DNA from: Polaromonas sp.
Lineage (GTDB): Bacteria > Pseudomonadota > Gammaproteobacteria > Burkholderiales > Burkholderiaceae_C
Assembly (NCBI GenBank): GCA_025362315.1
Contig: JANYGP010000019.1
Location: 103,608 to 167,607 of the forward strand
Direction: 5' to 3'
Length of the DNA: 64,000 bases
Within the stretch, counting starts at the first letter, position 1, and every line of letters starts with the position of its first letter. Below the pieces are notes generated by a model. The model was not told the DNA's origin and searched no databases. It worked only from the letters and a program-made list of their open reading frames with translations. Shown here piece by piece: positions 10,467 through 21,703 of this stretch. Position numbers and translations under genes: made by a program.

Positions 10467-13412
10467 TCAATTGGTCAGCAGCTGCCGCAGCACGTACGGC
10501 AAAATACCGCCGCTGCGGTAGTAGTCCACTTCAATGGGTGTGTCGATGCGCAGTGTGACGGCAACTTCCTGAACCTTGCCATCAAGCCCGGTGATTCGCA
10601 GCACGGCATCGCTCTGCGGTTTGAGCTCAGGGTGCACGATGACATCTATCGTTTCATTGCCAGTCAGCCCGAGCGTTTGCCATGACTGCTCAGCCTTGAA
10701 CTGCAGGGGCAAAACGCTCATGCCCACCAGATTGCTGCGGTGAATGCGCTCAAAGCTGCGCGCCACCACTGCCTTGATGCCCAGCAGCTGCGTGCCTTTG
10801 GCAGCCCAGTCGCGAGACGAGCCCGTGCCGTATTCATCGCCTGCAAAAATCACGGTCGTTGTGCCTTCGGCCATGTAGAGCATGGCCGCATCGTAGATAA
10901 ACATTTTCTGTGGCGCTAGGGGCATGTTGCTGGACATTTTCGATTGAAACAAGGTCACGCCTCCTTCTTCGCGCGAGCCATCGGCGCCTGCTGGCAGCAT
11001 CAGATTTTTAATCCGCACATTGGCAAAGGTGCCGCGCATCATGACATGGTGATTGCCGCGGCGCGCGCCGTAACTGTTGAAGTCAGCCTTTTGCACGCCT
11101 TGGGACTGCAGCCACAAGCCCGCCGGAGACGAGGCCTTGATGGACCCCGCCGGAGAAATATGATCGGTGGTGATGGAATCGCCAAACAGCGCAATGATGC
11201 GCGCGCCAGACACGTCAAACAGGCTGGTTTGAGCAGTTTTTAGCGTGTAAGGCAACGTATCATGGGCGCTGGCAGCTACGTTTTCAATAGCAAAATCCTT
11301 GAAGAACGGCGGCTCTGCAATGTAGGTGCTGGCTGGCCATGTGTAGGTATTGCCGGGTACACCGTTGATTTTTTCCCACAGTTTTCCGGGCTCGCTTTTG
11401 ACCTTTGCGTAATTGGCACGGAAGGCATTGCCGTTCATTGCAAACTTCATCAAGCTGTTGATTTCATCTGTGGTGGGCCAGATGTCACCCAGAAAAACAT
11501 CCTCGCCGTTTTTACCCTTGCCCACGGGTTCTGTCATCAGATCGCGCAGCACACTCCCGGCGATGGCATAAGCCACCACCAGTGGCGGGCTGGCCAGAAA
11601 ATTGGCTTTGAGGTTGGGGTGAATCCGCGCTTCAAAATTGCGATTGCCTGACAACACTGCTGCGCACACCAGGTCGCTTTTGGCAATCGCTTCGTTGATC
11701 TCGGGTGTCAGGTCGCCTGCGTTGCCGATGCATGTCGTGCAGCCGTAGCCTACCAATGAAAAACCAAGCTTTTCAAGGTAAGGCATCAAGCCGGTCGAGG
11801 TCAAATATTCAGTCACGATGCGGGAACCGGGCGCCAGAGAAGTTTTGATGTGCGGTTGTACTTTGAGGCCTGCCTCGACTGCTTTTTTGGCCAGCAGTCC
11901 TGCGGCGAGCATGACACCTGCATTGGACGTGTTGGTGCAACTGGTGATCGCTGCAATCAGCACATCGCCATTGCCAATTGAAATGCCCTTCATGGAAGCC
12001 AGTGGCGTACTGCTGGTTATGGCTTGCAAAGTTCCTGTACTGCGGGCCAGCGCCAGTGTCGGCCGGTTGGCTTCCATCTTGTTGACCATGCGCGGCGCGC
12101 CAGCCGGCGTGGGCGGTGCCGATGGCAGCGTGTCCTGCCTGCCGTTGTCGGTGTGCCTGACCTGATGTCGGGTGCCCAGCATGGCGGCGGGCTGATTGAA
12201 TCCGTTTTCTGCAATTGGCTGGCTGTACAGGGACTTGAACTGGCGGGACACATTGCCCAGCTCAATGCGGTCTTGTGGCCGCTTGGGGCCGGCCACGCTG
12301 GGCGTGACATCGCCCAAATCCAGCGTGACAACTTGCGAATAATCAATCTCACCCGCATTGGCCACACCAAACATGCCTTGTGCCTTGAAGTAAGCCGCCA
12401 GCGCTTCAATTTCGGACTTTGACCGGCCTGTGCCTTCAAAGTATTCAAGCGTCTTGTCATCGACCGGGAAGAACCCCATCGTGGCGCCATATTCAGGCGC
12501 CATATTGCCAATGGTGGCGCGCTCCAGCACGCTCAGGGACCGTGTCCCGTCGCCAAAAAATTCAACAAATTTGCCCACAACTTTTGTCTGGCGCAGCAGC
12601 TCGGTGACGCGCAGCACCAGGTCGGTGGCAGTCACGCCGCCGCGCAGTGTACCGGTCAGCTCAAAGCCCACCACATCTGGTGCCAAAAAGTACACCGGCT
12701 GGCCCAGCATGGCAGCTTCCGCTTCAATGCCGCCAACACCCCACGCCACCACGCCAATGCCGTTGATCATGGTGGTGTGGCTGTCAGTACCGACCAATGT
12801 ATCGGGGTAGTACAAATCGTCGTCAGTGATATGTACGCCGCGCGCCAAAAACTCAAGATTGACCTGGTGCACGATGCCAAAACCCGGCGGCACCACGCCA
12901 AAAGTGCTGAAAGCCTGCATGCCCCATTTCATGAATTGGTAACGTTCGTTGTTGCGCTGAAACTCCAGTTTCATGTTCAGGTCAAGCGAATTTTTTTTGC
13001 CGTAGGAGTCCACCATGATGGAATGGTCAACCACCAGATCAACCGGCACCAGCGGCTCAATGCGTTTGGGGTCCTTGCCCAGCCTGGACGCGACGCTGCG
13101 CATGGCGGCCAGGTCTGCCAGCAGCGGGATACCCGTGAAGTCCTGCAACACCACGCGCGCCACCACAAACGGGATTTCCTGGGTACGCGGTGCATTGGGT
13201 TGCCAGTTGGCCAGCTCGGCAATGTGCTGTTCAGTAATCCGTTTGCCGTCGTGATTGCGCAAAACCGATTCCAGCACAATGCGCAGTGACACGGGCAAGC
13301 GGGTAACGTTGGGAAACTGCCTGGCCAACGCCGGGAGCGAATAAAACTTACCGGATTTGCCAGACTCTGTCTTGAAGTTTTCGACGGTGCTGGCAGATTT
13401 TTGTTGGGCCAC
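10467..13412 (-). CDS. acnA: aconitate hydratase A
   Basis: [57 protein letters not shown]. Start set at GTG 13412 (VAQQKSAS); the ORF-track extension overlaps the divergent gene. Confidence 0.92.
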   Translation of the reverse strand: MAQQKSASTVENFKTESGKSGKFYSLPALARQFPNVTRLPVSLRIVLESVLRNHDGKRITEQHIAELANWQPNAPRTQEIPFVVARVVLQDFTGIPLLADLAAMRSVASRLGKDPKRIEPLVPVDLVVDHSIMVDSYGKKNSLDLNMKLEFQRNNERYQFMKWGMQAFSTFGVVPPGFGIVHQVNLEFLARGVHITDDDLYYPDTLVGTDSHTTMINGIGVVAWGVGGIEAEAAMLGQPVYFLAPDVVGFELTGTLRGGVTATDLVLRVTELLRQTKVVGKFVEFFGDGTRSLSVLERATIGNMAPEYGATMGFFPVDDKTLEYFEGTGRSKSEIEALAAYFKAQGMFGVANAGEIDYSQVVTLDLGDVTPSVAGPKRPQDRIELGNVSRQFKSLYSQPIAENGFNQPAAMLGTRHQVRHTDNGRQDTLPSAPPTPAGAPRMVNKMEANRPTLALARSTGTLQAITSSTPLASMKGISIGNGDVLIAAITSCTNTSNAGVMLAAGLLAKKAVEAGLKVQPHIKTSLAPGSRIVTEYLTSTGLMPYLEKLGFSLVGYGCTTCIGNAGDLTPEINEAIAKSDLVCAAVLSGNRNFEARIHPNLKANFLASPPLVVAYAIAGSVLRDLMTEPVGKGKNGEDVFLGDIWPTTDEINSLMKFAMNGNAFRANYAKVKSEPGKLWEKINGVPGNTYTWPASTYIAEPPFFKDFAIENVAASAHDTLPYTLKTAQTSLFDVSGARIIALFGDSITTDHISPAGSIKASSPAGLWLQSQGVQKADFNSYGARRGNHHVMMRGTFANVRIKNLMLPAGADGSREEGGVTLFQSKMSSNMPLAPQKMFIYDAAMLYMAEGTTTVIFAGDEYGTGSSRDWAAKGTQLLGIKAVVARSFERIHRSNLVGMSVLPLQFKAEQSWQTLGLTGNETIDVIVHPELKPQSDAVLRITGLDGKVQEVAVTLRIDTPIEVDYYRSGGILPYVLRQLLTN

Positions 13413-13574
13413 GGTTAACTCCTGGGCGTGATACAGATGCCCTATTCTGGCAGGCAGCCTGGCAAGGTGCTGCGTTTGTAGTTGCCCGCTGACAGCGCAG
13501 CTGGTGTATTTCTGATGTTGCCTGATTCGGTGAGTCCATAACATAGTGTTTTGTACACCGATGAAAGTATTCCC

Positions 13575-14075
13575 ATGACAGACCAAACCATTGAAAACAC
13601 CTTGTGGACATTGATCAAGGACATCAAATTTGGCATGCTGGTACACAGGCGGTCTGACGGACAGCTGCACAGCGCTCCGCTGACAACGCAAAACAAGGCC
13701 GAAGACCGGGGCGTCGCGCTTTACTTTTTCATCTCGCGCAAAAGTGAAATTGCCGCATGCGTTGTTGAGGACGCACAGGTCAATGTGGCCTATGCCCACC
13801 CGGGCAATGACTGCTATGTGTCCGTGTCAGGCAAAGCAGCAATTGTTGAAGACCAGACCAAAAAAGATGATCTGTTCACACCGTTTGCAAAGGCCTGGTT
13901 TCCCGGGGGTGCAACCGACCCCAACATGGCTTTGCTGAAGATCGACATTGGCCATGCTGAATACTGGGATGTCAAGGAAAGCAAGATGGTCCAGCTCGCG
14001 ATGATGGCCAAGGCGGCCATGACGGGCAAGACACCTCAAAACATGGGCGAGCACAAGGAAATGAATCTGACTTGA
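13575..14075 (+). CDS. pyridoxamine 5'-phosphate oxidase-like (general stress protein 26 type)
   Basis: [64 protein letters not shown] at 13575. Confidence 0.8.
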   Translation: MTDQTIENTLWTLIKDIKFGMLVHRRSDGQLHSAPLTTQNKAEDRGVALYFFISRKSEIAACVVEDAQVNVAYAHPGNDCYVSVSGKAAIVEDQTKKDDLFTPFAKAWFPGGATDPNMALLKIDIGHAEYWDVKESKMVQLAMMAKAAMTGKTPQNMGEHKEMNLT

Positions 14076-14188
14076 CACTGGTGACTGGGTGTCGTTCACG
14101 GTTGCTTGAGAGGCATTCTGTGATTTTCTTCAATGTTTCGAAATCCTTGGGTAACTGGTTCTTCGGCCATCAAAATCGTGTCACAAAT

Positions 14189-14213
14189 AAAAAGCGGCTC
14201 TGAGGCCGCTCTT
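14189..14213. terminator. intrinsic bidirectional terminator between the PPOX gene and acnB
   Basis: AAAGCGGCTCTGAGGCCGCTCTTT hairpin between convergent genes. Confidence 0.7.
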
Positions 14214-14239
14214 TACAAACATCCTGGCAAACTTTGCGG

Positions 14240-16867
14240 TCAGCCTGAAAAGGCCTCTGTCACTGTGTCAGCCAACTCGGTATAGTCTGCCACTTTGTCA
14301 AAGTTCAGGTATTGGTACACCGTTGAACTTGAGGCCGTCAGCACGCCCATATCAGCCATGTATTCAGCCCTGGTGGGGATGCGGCCCAGCTTGGCGCAAA
14401 TCGCTGCCAGTTCAGCGGAACCCAGATACACGTTGGAGTTTTTGCCCAGACGGTTCGGGAAGTTGCGTGTTGATGTAGAGAACACCGTGGCGCCTTCTTT
14501 GACCTGCGCCTGGTTGCCCATACACAAGCTGCAGCCTGGCATTTCCATGCGGGCACCTGCGCTGCCCAACACGCCGTAATGGCCTTCTTCGCTCAACTGC
14601 TTGGCGTCCATTTTGGTGGGTGGAGCCATCCACAGTTTGACCGGAATGTCACGCTTGTTTTCAAGCAGTTTTGACGCAGCGCGGAAATGGCCAATGTTGG
14701 TCATGCAGCTGCCGATAAACACTTCGTCAATCTTGCTGCCTGCTACGTCGCTGAGAGTTTTCACATCGTCCGGATCGTTTGGGCAGGCGACAATTGGTTC
14801 ATGGATATCGGCCAGGTCGATCTCAATCACAGCAGCGTATTCGGCATCAGCATCGCCTTTGAGCAACTGCGGATCAGCCAGCCAGGCCTGCATGGCGGCG
14901 ATGCGGCGTTTGATGGTGCGCACATCTGAATAACCCGTGGCGATCATCCATTTCAGCATGGTGATATTGCTGTTGATGTACTCAATGATCGGTTCTTTGT
15001 TCAGGTGCACGGTGCAGCCACCGGCTGAACGTTCGGCTGATGCGTCGCTGAGTTCAAACGCCTGCTCGACTTTGAGGTCTGGCAGGCCTTCAATCTCAAG
15101 AATGCGGCCCGAGAAAACATTGACCTTGCCCTGCTTGGCCACGGTCAGCAAACCAGCCTTGATGGCATAAAGCGGAATGGCATTGACCAGATCACGCAGC
15201 GTGATGCCACTCTGCATCGTGCCCTTGAAGCGCACCAGCACTGACTCAGGCATGTCCAGTGGCATGACGCCAGTGGCGGCACCGAAAGCCACCAGGCCCG
15301 AGCCAGCCGGAAAGCTGATGCCAATTGGGAAACGCGTGTGGCTGTCACCGCCGGTCCCAACGGTATCGGGCAATAACATTCGGTTCAGCCAGCTATGAAT
15401 GATGCCGTCACCCGGACGCAGCGGAATACCGCCGCGTGTGCTGATAAATTCTGGCAACTCGTGGTGCATCTTCACATCCACTGGCTTGGGGTATGCGGCG
15501 GTGTGGCAAAACGATTGCATGACCAGGTCTGCGCTGAAGCCCAGGCAGGCCAGGTCTTTGAGTTCGTCGCGGGTCATGGGGCCAGTGGTGTCTTGTGAGC
15601 CGACCGACGTCATTTTGGGTTCGCAGTAGGTGCCGGGGCGAACGCCCTGACCTTCAGGAAGTCCAACTGCGCGTCCAACCATCTTTTGTGCCAGCGTGTA
15701 GCCACGGCCATTGTCGAGCGGGTCCTGCGGCAAGCGGAACTGGGTTGATGCAGGCAAGCCAAGCGCAAAGCGCGCTTTGGCTGTCAAGCCGCGACCAACG
15801 ATGAGTGGAATGCGGCCACCAGCGCGAACTTCGTCAAACAGCACCTCGCTTTTCAATTTAAATTCGGCAATGACTTTGCCGTCTTTCAGAGCCTTGCCGT
15901 CATACGGGCGCAGTTCAATCACGTCACCCATTGCCATCTGGCTCACGTCCAGCTCAATCGGCAAGGCACCAGAGTCTTCCATGGTGTTGTAAAAAATCGG
16001 CGCGATTTTTGCGCCCAGACACACGCCGCCGAAACGCTTGTTGGGAACAAACGGAATGTCTTGTCCGGTGAACCACAGCACCGAGTTGGTGGCAGACTTG
16101 CGCGATGAACCTGTGCCGACCACATCGCCCACATAGGCGACCAGATGGCCTTTGGCCTTGAGTGAATCAATGAAGTTGACCGGACCGCGCTTGCCTTCTT
16201 CTTCCGGTGCTGATTCTGGTGGTTGGCCTGGGCGCGGATTTTTATGCATCGCAAGCGCGTGCAGCGGAATGTCGGGGCGGCTCCAGGCATCAGGTGCCGG
16301 CGACAAGTCGTCGGTATTGATCTCGCCTGCGACTTTGAACACGGTCAGCATGATGGACTCCGGTACAGCGGGCCGGCTGGTGAACCACTCTGCGTTGGCC
16401 CAGCTCTGCATGACACCCCTGGCATAGGTGTTGCCCTTGTCGGCTTTTTCTTTGACGTCATGAAACTGGTCAAACATCAGCAGTGTGTTTTTCAGGCCCG
16501 CAGCGGCTTGTGTAGCCACGCTGGGCTCAAGATCATCCAGCAGCGCAATCATCGGGCTGATGTTGTAGCCGCCCAGCATGGTGCCCAAAAGTTGCGCCGC
16601 GTGCTCGCGCGAGATCAACGTACATTTTTCAGTGCCGTGCGCCACAGCAGCCAGATAGCTGGCTTTGACCTTTGCGGCATTGTCTACGCCTGCGGGCACG
16701 CGGTGCGTGATGAGCTCGACCAGGAAAGATTCTTCACCTTGGGGCGGTACTTTCAGCAGCTCAATCACGTCGGCTGTTTGCGCAGCTGACAACGGCAGGG
16801 GTGGAATGCCCAGTGTTGATCGCTCCAGAGCATGATTGCGATAGGTTTGAAGGAAATCGGATGCCAT
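14240..16867 (-). CDS. acnB: aconitate hydratase B / 2-methylisocitrate dehydratase
   Basis: Full-length Acn[53 protein letters not shown]. Confidence 0.95.
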   Translation of the reverse strand: MASDFLQTYRNHALERSTLGIPPLPLSAAQTADVIELLKVPPQGEESFLVELITHRVPAGVDNAAKVKASYLAAVAHGTEKCTLISREHAAQLLGTMLGGYNISPMIALLDDLEPSVATQAAAGLKNTLLMFDQFHDVKEKADKGNTYARGVMQSWANAEWFTSRPAVPESIMLTVFKVAGEINTDDLSPAPDAWSRPDIPLHALAMHKNPRPGQPPESAPEEEGKRGPVNFIDSLKAKGHLVAYVGDVVGTGSSRKSATNSVLWFTGQDIPFVPNKRFGGVCLGAKIAPIFYNTMEDSGALPIELDVSQMAMGDVIELRPYDGKALKDGKVIAEFKLKSEVLFDEVRAGGRIPLIVGRGLTAKARFALGLPASTQFRLPQDPLDNGRGYTLAQKMVGRAVGLPEGQGVRPGTYCEPKMTSVGSQDTTGPMTRDELKDLACLGFSADLVMQSFCHTAAYPKPVDVKMHHELPEFISTRGGIPLRPGDGIIHSWLNRMLLPDTVGTGGDSHTRFPIGISFPAGSGLVAFGAATGVMPLDMPESVLVRFKGTMQSGITLRDLVNAIPLYAIKAGLLTVAKQGKVNVFSGRILEIEGLPDLKVEQAFELSDASAERSAGGCTVHLNKEPIIEYINSNITMLKWMIATGYSDVRTIKRRIAAMQAWLADPQLLKGDADAEYAAVIEIDLADIHEPIVACPNDPDDVKTLSDVAGSKIDEVFIGSCMTNIGHFRAASKLLENKRDIPVKLWMAPPTKMDAKQLSEEGHYGVLGSAGARMEMPGCSLCMGNQAQVKEGATVFSTSTRNFPNRLGKNSNVYLGSAELAAICAKLGRIPTRAEYMADMGVLTASSSTVYQYLNFDKVADYTELADTVTEAFSG

Positions 16868-16890
16868 GTTTTCTCCTGAAGGTCGATTAA

Positions 16891-17496
16891 TTATCGGGTT
16901 GCAGCCGGCGCCTGCGGCGCATCAAGCAAGCCAGGGGGTGGATTTTTTTTCAGCTCGTCAGCCAGTGTGAGCTGCTCCGGGCTCATGCATTCATCGGCCA
17001 GGCGCTGACCCAGTTTTTGGCTCATCAACATGGATTTATTGCCCAGCTGCAGCCACATCGCGCCGCGCTTTGGGTCTTCCAGGCGAATGGCACCCGTGCG
17101 GCTTTCAACCGGGTGCATGGCAAAGCGTGAACCTTTGGTCTGGACAACAAAAAATCCGGGGCGTCGCACGTTGGCGGTGATGGTGACCGAGTTGCCCAAC
17201 TCGCAGGCAATGGTGCCAACAAAAACGCGCTTGGCGATCTCGATGTCCTCGGGCGTGAGCTTGATGTTCGGATCTTCATCAATCGGCGTGACTTCTTCTA
17301 CGGCCTTCAACGCAGATCGCCGCACCGCTGCCGGTGATTTGGCTACGTCGGCTTTGGACGGTTTTTTTGCCGCAGCAGCAGGTGTTGTCGCCGGTGTTGC
17401 CTGCGCAACAACAAGGGCCGGTGTCGCCAGAAAAAACGATGCGAAAAGTGATGCATGCAGTGATGCATGAAGTGATGCAAGAAAAACAGATTTCAT
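16891..17496 (-). CDS. secreted hypothetical protein with repeat-derived signal peptide
   Basis: N-terminal hydrophobic leader [33 protein letters not shown]; conserved-looking globular remainder. Confidence 0.6.
   Translation of the reverse strand: MKSVFLASLHASLHASLFASFFLATPALVVAQATPATTPAAAAKKPSKADVAKSPAAVRRSALKAVEEVTPIDEDPNIKLTPEDIEIAKRVFVGTIACELGNSVTITANVRRPGFFVVQTKGSRFAMHPVESRTGAIRLEDPKRGAMWLQLGNKSMLMSQKLGQRLADECMSPEQLTLADELKKNPPPGLLDAPQAPAATR
17436..17483. repeat. 12-bp tandem array (agtgatgcatga type, ~4 units)
   Basis: agtgatgcatgc agtgatgcatga agtgatgcaaga plus a degenerate flanking unit; encodes [12 protein letters not shown]. Confidence 0.85.
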
Positions 17497-17503
17497 GATG
17501 TTC

Positions 17504-18496
17504 CTAAAAAAAAGTTTGAGATTCAGGCGGCATCGCGCCGCCTGCCCGGTGCGCGCGCTCCAGCACCTGCCAGTAGTAGCGGTAACTGGCGCGGTCGTGT
17601 AATTGACCTTTAAAACTGACGGGAGCCCAATCGTTTCGGGCGCCAGCAGCTATGATTTGCGAAGCAAGCTCAATCTCGCCCGCCTCCGGCATGAAGGCAG
17701 TGAGGATCGGGCGTATCTGGTCTGGATGAATGCTCCACATGCGGATGTAGCCGAATTCCTGAAATGCCTGGCGGGCAGCATCTGCCATCGCAACCGGATT
17801 TTTAAATTCAGTGACCACGCAGTGCGATGGCGTCTTGCCGCTGGCATGACAGGCACTGGCAATGTCAAGTTTGGCTCGCACAACCAGCGGATGCGTGAAC
17901 TGCCCCTGACTGGACATGCCGCTTGCAGGTATGGCCCCGCCGTGGCTGGACACAAAGTCCATCAGCCCAAAGCTGAGCGACTCCACCCGCGGATGCGCGG
18001 CAATGTCAAATGCATTGCGCACACCCAGCGCAGACTCAATCAGCACGTGCAGCGGCAGCGTGGTGGCATGCTCCTGGTCAAGGGCATCAACAACGCGCTT
18101 GACATCAGCCGGCGTGTCTACCTTGGGCACCGTGACATAGGCCAGGCACTGGCCTGCCTGCTTCAAAATAATGTCCAGATCAGCCAGAAAGTGGGGGTGG
18201 TCCACCGCATGCACACGCACACCCACGCGGCGCTTTGCAATCGCATCGGGTGCTTGGGCACTGTGGTCGAGCAACTGGACAATCATCTCGGCGTGGTCAG
18301 CCTCACCGCCGACGGGCGCGCCATCTTCACAGTCCAGCGTCACGTCAAAAACGCAGCTGCCGAATTCATCGGTCATGTCAGCCTGCAGCTGCAGGCTCTT
18401 GCGCATACGCGTTTCAACGCCGCTGTAATGGTCGCAAACCGGAAGCATTCCGGTTGCAGCCTGGGGACCCAGGAGGATGTCTCTGGGGTGGATCAT
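17504..18496 (-). CDS. HpcH/HpaI aldolase / citrate lyase beta-like (CitE family)
   Basis: IHPRDILLGPQ, VFDVTLDCEDGAPVG, SFGLMDFVSSHGGAIPASGM, MWSIHPDQIRPI. Confidence 0.85.
   Translation of the reverse strand: MIHPRDILLGPQAATGMLPVCDHYSGVETRMRKSLQLQADMTDEFGSCVFDVTLDCEDGAPVGGEADHAEMIVQLLDHSAQAPDAIAKRRVGVRVHAVDHPHFLADLDIILKQAGQCLAYVTVPKVDTPADVKRVVDALDQEHATTLPLHVLIESALGVRNAFDIAAHPRVESLSFGLMDFVSSHGGAIPASGMSSQGQFTHPLVVRAKLDIASACHASGKTPSHCVVTEFKNPVAMADAARQAFQEFGYIRMWSIHPDQIRPILTAFMPEAGEIELASQIIAAGARNDWAPVSFKGQLHDRASYRYYWQVLERAHRAGGAMPPESQTFF
17625..17660 (+). repeat. dispersed ~45-bp repeat, copy K (inside the citE-like CDS)
   Basis: AGCCCAATCGTTTCGGGCGCCAGCAGCTATGATTT. Confidence 0.65.
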
Positions 18497-19483
18497 TTAA
18501 AGCAGATGCTTGACGCCGTCCTGCTCGCCTTTCAGCTCGTCCAGCGTTTTGGTGATGCGTTCCTGGCTGAATGCATCAATTGCCAGGCCTTCCACCAGCT
18601 TGTAGTCGCCGCCTTCGCACGTGACTGGAAAGCCAAACATGGTGCCTTCCGGTATGCCGTACTGGCCGCCGGATGCAATGCCCATGGTGACCCATTTGCC
18701 ATGGGTGCCGAGTGCCCAGTCGCGCATGTGGTCAATGGCTGCGTTGGCTGCAGATGCAGCAGACGACACGCCACGCGCTTCAATGATTGCAGCGCCGCGC
18801 TTGCCTACTGTAGGCAAGAAAGTGTTGGCATTCCAGTCCTGGTCATTGATCATGGCAGCCACGCTCTCGCCTTTTATGGTCGCAAAGCGGTAGTCAGCGT
18901 ACATGGTGGGCGAATGGTTGCCCCACACGCAGAGTTTTTCAATGTCAGCCACGGCCTTTCCGGTTTTGGCTGCGACCTGACTGGCCGCGCGGTTGTGGTC
19001 CAGGCGCAGCATGGCGGTGAAGTTTTTGCGCGGCAGATCAGGTGCGCTTTTCATCGCGATCCAGGCGTTGGTGTTGGCCGGATTGCCCACCACCAGCACT
19101 TTCACGTTTCGGCTTGCGACAGCATTGAGCGCTTTACCCTGTGCAATAAAAATCGCACCATTGACAGCCAGCAGTTCGGCGCGCTCCATGCCCGGGCCGC
19201 GTGGGCGAGAGCCCACCAACAGCGCATAGTCGGTGTTTTTAAAAGCCGTCATCGGGTCGCTGTGCGCCTCCATGCCCACCAGCAGCGGGAAGGCGCAGTC
19301 GTCAAGCTCCATCATCACGCCCTTCAAGGCTTTTTGCGGGCCCTCAACTGGGACTTCAAGCAACTGCAAAATGACAGGTTGGTCTTTGCCCAGCATTTCG
19401 CCAGAAGCAATGCGAAACAGCAGCGCGTAACCGATTTGGCCTGCAGCGCCGGTAACAGCAACACGAACGGGGGGTTTCATCAT
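18497..19483 (-). CDS. mdh: malate dehydrogenase
   Basis: [59 protein letters not shown]. Confidence 0.96.
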   Translation of the reverse strand: MMKPPVRVAVTGAAGQIGYALLFRIASGEMLGKDQPVILQLLEVPVEGPQKALKGVMMELDDCAFPLLVGMEAHSDPMTAFKNTDYALLVGSRPRGPGMERAELLAVNGAIFIAQGKALNAVASRNVKVLVVGNPANTNAWIAMKSAPDLPRKNFTAMLRLDHNRAASQVAAKTGKAVADIEKLCVWGNHSPTMYADYRFATIKGESVAAMINDQDWNANTFLPTVGKRGAAIIEARGVSSAASAANAAIDHMRDWALGTHGKWVTMGIASGGQYGIPEGTMFGFPVTCEGGDYKLVEGLAIDAFSQERITKTLDELKGEQDGVKHLL

Positions 19484-19510
19484 GATGGGTGAGCTTTCCA
19501 GAAGTTAATG

Positions 19511-19565
19511 AGCGGGTAAGGAGCGGGTAATAGGCGGGTAATAGTCGGGTAATAGTCGGGTGGCT
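19511..19565. repeat. 11-bp tandem array, 5 units, in the mdh/GntR divergent region
   Basis: agcgggtaagg agcgggtaata ggcgggtaata gtcgggtaata gtcgggtggct. Confidence 0.95.
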
Positions 19566-19573
19566 GTGAATAT

Positions 19574-19595
19574 TTTCAAGAATATATTCTTGAAA
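19574..19595. promoter_or_regulatory. perfect 22-bp palindrome TTTCAAGAATATATTCTTGAAA, candidate operator
   Basis: Exact self-complementarity in the mdh/GntR intergenic region. Confidence 0.65.
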
Positions 19596-19650
19596 TTTTA
19601 GGTGGCTTCAGCCCTGATTTTAGCGCCAAAAAGTCAGTATTATCAATTTG

Positions 19651-19674
19651 TCTTATGTCTTATATAAGATAAGA
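19651..19674. promoter_or_regulatory. candidate GntR autoregulatory operator: TCTTAT half-sites around TCTTATATAAGA
   Basis: TCTTATgTCTTATATAAGATAAGA: perfect 12-bp palindrome plus outer half-sites, just upstream of the GntR ATG at 19690. Confidence 0.6.
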
Positions 19675-19689
19675 TCCATCGACAAACAC

Positions 19690-20535
19690 ATGATTGCCAT
19701 GGCTGCCAAAACTGCATTTACTGCGCCCTCTGCACCCCACATTGCTGCTGCCGATCCATTGGCGGCCAGCCGTACATCGCCTTCTTCAGTTGCAGAAATA
19801 ACCGCAGCATCGCCTGCGTTCAGCCCGCTGTACAGCCAGATCAAAAATCTTATTTTGAAAAGCTTGCAGTCCGGTGAATGGAAGCCAGGCGAGTCCATCC
19901 CGTCGGAAATGGATCTGGCCACTCGTTACCGCGTGAGTCAGGGCACCGTGCGCAAAGCCATCGATGAGCTGGCTGGCGACAACCTGGTGGTGCGGCGGCA
20001 GGGAAAAGGCACTTTTGTTGCCACGCATGCAGCGCAGCATGTGCAGTTCAGGTTTTTAAAACTCGTGCCTGACAACGGCCCGCCTGGCAGCGAGGGGCCG
20101 GCCCAACGCACCATCATCGACTGCCACAAAAGTCGCGCAAGTGCCGACGTTGCCAGAGCCCTGGGGCTGCGCAGTGGCGACGCGGTGCTGCAGGCGAGGC
20201 GGGTTTTGAGCTTTGCCGGCATACCGACAATTGTTGAAGACATCTGGCTTCCGGCAGCGCCTTTCAAGGGCCTGACAGCCCAGCGCATGGCCAGCTACGA
20301 CGGGCCCATGTACGCCATGTTTGAATCTGAATTCAACATGCCGATGGTCCGTGCTGACGAAAAAATACGCGCTGTAGCGGCAAATGACGGGCGCGAGCAG
20401 CTATTGAAAGTAGAGCAAGGAACGCCCTTGTTATGTGTGGAGCGCATTGCCTACACCTACCAGAATGTGCCAATGGAGCTGCGGCGGGGTTACTACCGCA
20501 CTGATACGCATTATTACCACAACACGCTCAATTGA
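19690..20535 (+). CDS. GntR family transcriptional regulator (HutC/UTRA type)
   Basis: LYSQIKNLILKSLQSGEWKPGESIPSEMDLATRYRVSQGTVRKAIDELAGDNLVVRRQGKGTFV wHTH plus UTRA-like C-terminus. Confidence 0.9.
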   Translation: MIAMAAKTAFTAPSAPHIAAADPLAASRTSPSSVAEITAASPAFSPLYSQIKNLILKSLQSGEWKPGESIPSEMDLATRYRVSQGTVRKAIDELAGDNLVVRRQGKGTFVATHAAQHVQFRFLKLVPDNGPPGSEGPAQRTIIDCHKSRASADVARALGLRSGDAVLQARRVLSFAGIPTIVEDIWLPAAPFKGLTAQRMASYDGPMYAMFESEFNMPMVRADEKIRAVAANDGREQLLKVEQGTPLLCVERIAYTYQNVPMELRRGYYRTDTHYYHNTLN

Positions 20536-20559
20536 AGGCGCAGAACAGGGCCCAAGACC

Positions 20560-20745
20560 ATGCCGTCAAAATCAGGTTTCAAAGGTAACAAAGCTGGCCT
20601 GCCCAGCAAAATATGCGTGACTTGCGGCCGGGAAATGACCTGGCGCAAAAGCTGGGCAAAAAACTGGGCTGACGTGAAGTACTGTTCAGACGCCTGCCGG
20701 GCCAAAAAGTCAGCGCCTGCCCCCGAGAGGTCAAAAGAAAAATGA
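20560..20745 (+). CDS. DUF2256-type small zinc-binding protein
   Basis: CVTCGREMTWRKSWAKNWADVKYCSDACRAKK. Confidence 0.85.
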   Translation: MPSKSGFKGNKAGLPSKICVTCGREMTWRKSWAKNWADVKYCSDACRAKKSAPAPERSKEK

Positions 20746-20797
20746 TGCTTGCGGATTCCCGCTTCAAATACAAAACTTTGCAATCAACGCTGACGCT

Positions 20798-20840
20798 ATG
20801 ATGTTGATAGCTGTTAGCGCCCCAAATATATGAGCTACAG
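20798..20840 (-). repeat. dispersed ~45-bp repeat, copy C
   Basis: Reverse complement CTGTAGCTCATATATTTGGGGCGCTAACAGCTATCAACATCAT. Confidence 0.75.
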
Positions 20841-20849
20841 ATCAATTTT

Positions 20850-21626
20850 ATGTACACAACCAATTCCAATATCTGCTTTGACCTGAAGGACCGGGTGTGC
20901 ATTGTGACGGGTGGTGCAAGCGGAATTGGGCAGGCGTGCGCAGAGCGGTTGGCACGGGAAGGTGCGCACCTGGTGCTGGCCGACATCGACGACGTCAATG
21001 GCCATGCGCTGGCAAAGGCGCTTGGTGCTGCTTATGTGAATTGCGATGTTGGCGACAAGGCTCAGGTTGATGCGCTGGTGGCACACACCATGGCCCGGCA
21101 CGGCCGCATTGATGTGCTGGTCAACAACGCGGGCATTTTCAAGTCTGCTGATTTCCTGGAAGTCACGGAAGCTGACTTTGATGAAGTCTTGCGGGTCAAC
21201 CTGAAGGGCGCGTTTCTGGTGGGTCAGGCCGTGGCTTGCGAAATGGCCAAGACCGGCGGCGGCAGCATCGTCAACATGAGCTCGGTCAACGGCACGCTGG
21301 CCATCCCCAACATTGCCAGTTACAACGTCAGCAAGGGCGGCATCAACCAATTGACCCGCGTGATGGCATTGAGCCTGGCTGACAAGGCCATTCGGGTCAA
21401 TGCCGTTGCACCCGGCACCATTGCCACCGAGCTGGCTGCCAAAGCCGTGCTGACCAGTGAGGCCGCCCGAGCAAAAATCATCAGCCGCACACCTTTGAAA
21501 CGCCTGGGTGAGCCTGGCGAGATTGCCGATGTTGTGGCGTTTTTGGCCAGTGATGCAGCCAGCTACATGACGGGAGAAATTGTGGTGGTGGACGGTGGGC
21601 GAATGGCGCTGAACTACACCGTTTGA
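20850..21626 (+). CDS. SDR family oxidoreductase
   Basis: TGGASGIGQACAERLAREGA; NNAG; YNVSKGG; C-terminal YMTGEIVVVDGG. Confidence 0.92.
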   Translation: MYTTNSNICFDLKDRVCIVTGGASGIGQACAERLAREGAHLVLADIDDVNGHALAKALGAAYVNCDVGDKAQVDALVAHTMARHGRIDVLVNNAGIFKSADFLEVTEADFDEVLRVNLKGAFLVGQAVACEMAKTGGGSIVNMSSVNGTLAIPNIASYNVSKGGINQLTRVMALSLADKAIRVNAVAPGTIATELAAKAVLTSEAARAKIISRTPLKRLGEPGEIADVVAFLASDAASYMTGEIVVVDGGRMALNYTV

Positions 21627-21703
21627 CAGCGCTGGCTTTTGCTTGCGTGGCAGGTTGCGGGCAGTCCAGTTGAAAGTTGCAAGGTTGCAAAACGTTCAAT
21701 GCA

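Noticed and set aside
13413-13799. N-terminal extension of the acnA ORF in the track
   Set aside because: Overlaps the divergent PPOX gene; AcnA homology begins at VAQQKSAS (GTG 13412).
17603-19492. 629-aa plus-strand ORF antisense to citE-like and mdh
   Set aside because: Fully overlaps two confident genes on the other strand; composition is typical of antisense frames in GC-rich coding DNA.
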